A stretch of 64,000 nt of DNA from Aurantibacter crassamenti (lineage in GTDB: Bacteria; Bacteroidota; Bacteroidia; Flavobacteriales; Flavobacteriaceae), in NCBI RefSeq assembly GCF_016811105.1, contig NZ_JAFBGM010000002.1:310001-374000 (forward strand), in the 5' to 3' direction. Below, in pieces: positions 62,660-64,000 of this stretch. Within the stretch, counting starts at the first letter, position 1; every line of letters starts with the position of its first letter. Under the pieces are notes generated by a model. It was not told the DNA's origin, did no database searches, and saw only the letters and a program-made list of their open reading frames with translations. The position numbers and the translations under genes were made by a program.

Positions 62660-62897
62660 GCATTTAACTAATTTCATTGAAAATAACGATGAAGATTATT
62701 TAGTTGAAACCATAGAAACTTTAGAAGATCTTACTGAGCTAAGTTCGCTTAAAGATGAAGAACTTGATGTAATTGGTGAGCTTATTTCAAATATGTATGG
62801 AGCCTTGGAAGTTCATAAATCTGTAAAGGAAGGGAAACCTAAAAAGGAAGCCCTCAATGATTTCATGCAACGTGTAATGGGTGCTATTGATAAATAG
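62640..62897 (+). CDS. Small conserved protein of unknown function (DUF6952-like)
   Basis: An 85-residue acidic, all-helical protein without membrane segment or Cys. I recognise the sequence type as a family kept in Flavobacteriia next to thioredoxin (DUF6952 in some annotations). Its ATG lies within the thioredoxin gene, overlapping by 20 bases, which implies translational coupling and a stable link with the peroxiredoxin-thioredoxin pair. No function is established; an adaptor or regulator of the redox pair is a reasonable guess. A terminator follows. Confidence 0.82.
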   Translation: MKLPVIKHLTNFIENNDEDYLVETIETLEDLTELSSLKDEELDVIGELISNMYGALEVHKSVKEGKPKKEALNDFMQRVMGAIDK

Positions 62898-62924
62898 AAA
62901 TTATCAACATTTATATTGATAGAA

Positions 62925-62959
62925 TTAAGCCTAGCATTTTAAGCTGGGCTTTTATTTTT
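62925..62959 (+). terminator. Rho-independent terminator of prx-trx unit
   Basis: Stem AAGCCTAGC / GCTGGGCTT (one G-T pair) with a seven-base loop and T-rich tail, about 30 bases after the stop of the small protein. Confidence 0.8.
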
Positions 62960-63019
62960 AAGAAGACCTTAGATTCCCTTAATATTTTTTAATTTCACAA
63001 AAAATTAAAATCCACATAA

Positions 63020-63526
63020 ATGGCTTCAGTAACACTAAAGGGTAATACAATTAATACCATAGGCGAATTACCTACTTCAGGTAGCAGTGCTCCTAATTTT
63101 TCATTAACAAAAAATGATTTATCAACTGCATCATTAGCTGATTATTCAGGTAAAAAAGTCGTTTTGAATATTTTTCCAAGTGTTGATACAGGTACCTGTG
63201 CTACATCTGTTAGAAAATTCAATGAACAAGCAGCCGCTCTAGATAATACAATAGTACTTTGTATATCAAAAGATTTACCATTTGCTCAAGCTCGTTTTTG
63301 CGGAGCTGAAGGAATTGATAAAGTAGAGCTACTATCTGATTTTAGAGACGGTAACTTTGGTAAAGCCTATAATGTTGAATTTGTTGATGGTCCGTTACAA
63401 GCGTTGCACTCTAGAGCAATAGTAGTTTTAGATGAAAGTGGTACTGTAATTCATTCGCAACAAGTTGCTGAAACTGTTGATGAACCTGATTATGCTGCTG
63501 CAATCAACGCACTGAATAATGCCTAA
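63020..63526 (+). CDS. tpx: Thiol peroxidase
   Basis: Atypical 2-Cys peroxiredoxin of the Tpx family, 168 residues. The peroxidatic Cys is in FPSVDTGTCATSVRKFNE and the resolving Cys in FARARFCGAEG-like QARFCGAEGI; both are present. It reduces lipid and organic peroxides with thioredoxin. It is the second peroxidase in this short region and overlaps dgkA by eight bases. Confidence 0.95.
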   Translation: MASVTLKGNTINTIGELPTSGSSAPNFSLTKNDLSTASLADYSGKKVVLNIFPSVDTGTCATSVRKFNEQAAALDNTIVLCISKDLPFAQARFCGAEGIDKVELLSDFRDGNFGKAYNVEFVDGPLQALHSRAIVVLDESGTVIHSQQVAETVDEPDYAAAINALNNA

Positions 63527-63884
63527 AGAATCATTTGCAGTAAATAGAATTAAAAGTGTGGGCTTCGCTATGCGAGGCGCACTACTTTTGATTCGTACAG
63601 AAGCAAGTATAAAGATTCAATTGTTTCTTGCAATTGTTATGACCGCACTTGGATTTTATTTTGAAATATCAAGGATAGAATGGATACTTCAGGTGCTTGC
63701 AATTGCCATGGTTATGGGTGTTGAAGGTGCCAACACTGCAATTGAAAAAATCTGCGATTTCATACACCCTGATTTTAATTCAAAAATCGGATTTATCAAA
63801 GATGTTTCTGCCGGAGCCGTAATGCTAGTTTCTATAGGCGCCGTTATAGTAGGTTTAATAATCTACCTTCCTAAGATAGTTTAA
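63519..63884 (+). CDS. dgkA: Diacylglycerol kinase family protein (DgkA-like)
   Basis: Integral membrane kinase of 121 residues with three helices. The catalytic and metal-binding stretch is GVEGANTAIEKICDFIHPDF (core EGANTAIEKICD) and the second conserved block is IKDVSAGAVMLVSIGA. It phosphorylates diacylglycerol or undecaprenol; Bacteroidota members are often thought to be undecaprenol kinases. It overlaps the tpx stop by eight bases, so both are translated together. Confidence 0.92.
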   Translation: MPKESFAVNRIKSVGFAMRGALLLIRTEASIKIQLFLAIVMTALGFYFEISRIEWILQVLAIAMVMGVEGANTAIEKICDFIHPDFNSKIGFIKDVSAGAVMLVSIGAVIVGLIIYLPKIV

Positions 63885-63921
63885 GGTTATTTTAAATCAC
63901 CTTTTTTGACAGTAATCAATT

Positions 63922-64000
63922 ATGGATAAATCTTTTCGCATAAACGAATATAAGATTTTGGCCTATCGCCTATTGTTAGCCTATTTCTTCTATTTCATAG
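63922..64000 (+). CDS. Start of a membrane protein cut by the window edge
   Basis: The ORF opens with ATG at 63922 and is open to the end of the window. Only 26 residues are seen: MDKSFRINEYKILAYRLLLA, then YFFYFI, the beginning of a hydrophobic helix. The layout of a short basic head with an aromatic first helix is like the N-terminus of LTA-synthase-type sulfatases of Bacteroidota, but this is a guess. It lies 37 bases after dgkA. Confidence 0.5.
   Translation, partial: MDKSFRINEYKILAYRLLLAYFFYFI

Noticed and set aside
1-64000. tRNA, rRNA, CRISPR array, insertion sequence or prophage
   Set aside because: I found no cloverleaf-like or rRNA sequence, no regularly spaced direct repeats, no transposase or integrase reading frame and no phage structural gene. 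A tRNA could be missed by eye; a tRNAscan-SE run would settle it.

Overview
The window looks like an ordinary chromosomal segment of a marine Flavobacteriaceae bacterium (Bacteroidota), of the Maribacter/Zobellia kind, although the genus cannot be fixed from sequence alone. The evidence is low GC, weak Shine-Dalgarno signals with several TAnnTTTG-like -7 promoter elements, many SPII lipoproteins, a GldL-like membrane protein, a class II (long) ketol-acid reductoisomerase, and small protein families that I remember as Flavobacteriia-specific. I saw no rRNA, tRNA, CRISPR array, transposase, integrase or phage gene. About 53 protein genes are supported, two of them cut by the window edges.

Region by region: 1-14.5 kb holds cell-envelope and housekeeping genes: two related OmpA-type proteins (the second with a degenerate peptidoglycan-binding domain), a YciO/Sua5-family protein, esterase, APC permease, UvrD/PcrA helicase, M20 amidohydrolase, patatin lipase, M1 peptidase and RecG. 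14.6-32.5 kb is the branched-chain amino acid region: leuCDAB on the plus strand and ilvD-ilvB-(methyltransferase)-ilvN-ilvC-ilvA followed by gapN on the minus strand. Between them lie an acetylxylan-esterase/GH10-xylanase lipoprotein pair and an MFS exporter. 32.8-35.2 kb is a pxpABC 5-oxoprolinase operon. 35.5-38.3 kb is the least explained part: a zinc-finger plus PD-(D/E)XK-like protein, a duplicated GldL-like membrane protein, an 870-bp gene-poor stretch with a possible 29-residue membrane peptide and strong hairpins, and a secreted protein of unknown role.

38.3-47.4 kb carries secreted oxidative sugar and nucleoside enzymes: a Tat-exported Gfo/Idh oxidoreductase, an AraD1/GguC-like hydratase, a lactonase, a two-subunit molybdenum hydroxylase and a nucleoside hydrolase. 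Among them, on the minus strand, is the most unusual gene of the window: a TIR domain, a long charged coiled coil, one membrane helix and a C-terminal DUF1566/Lcl-like domain in one polypeptide (41738-43402). 47.4-55.3 kb is ComM, penicillin acylase, DsbD, TilS and an FMN reductase on the minus strand. 55.4-64 kb has a DUF1624-type membrane acyltransferase, a beta-barrel protein, a double CDGSH protein, dihydrolipoyl dehydrogenase, NhaC, then a redox series (peroxiredoxin, thioredoxin, small conserved protein, thiol peroxidase), diacylglycerol kinase, and the start of one more membrane protein.

The genes are mostly core metabolism plus envelope maintenance. The best candidates for undescribed biology are the transmembrane TIR protein, the 35.5-38.2 kb cluster with its non-coding stretch, and the OmpA paralogue that has lost both peptidoglycan-binding residues.
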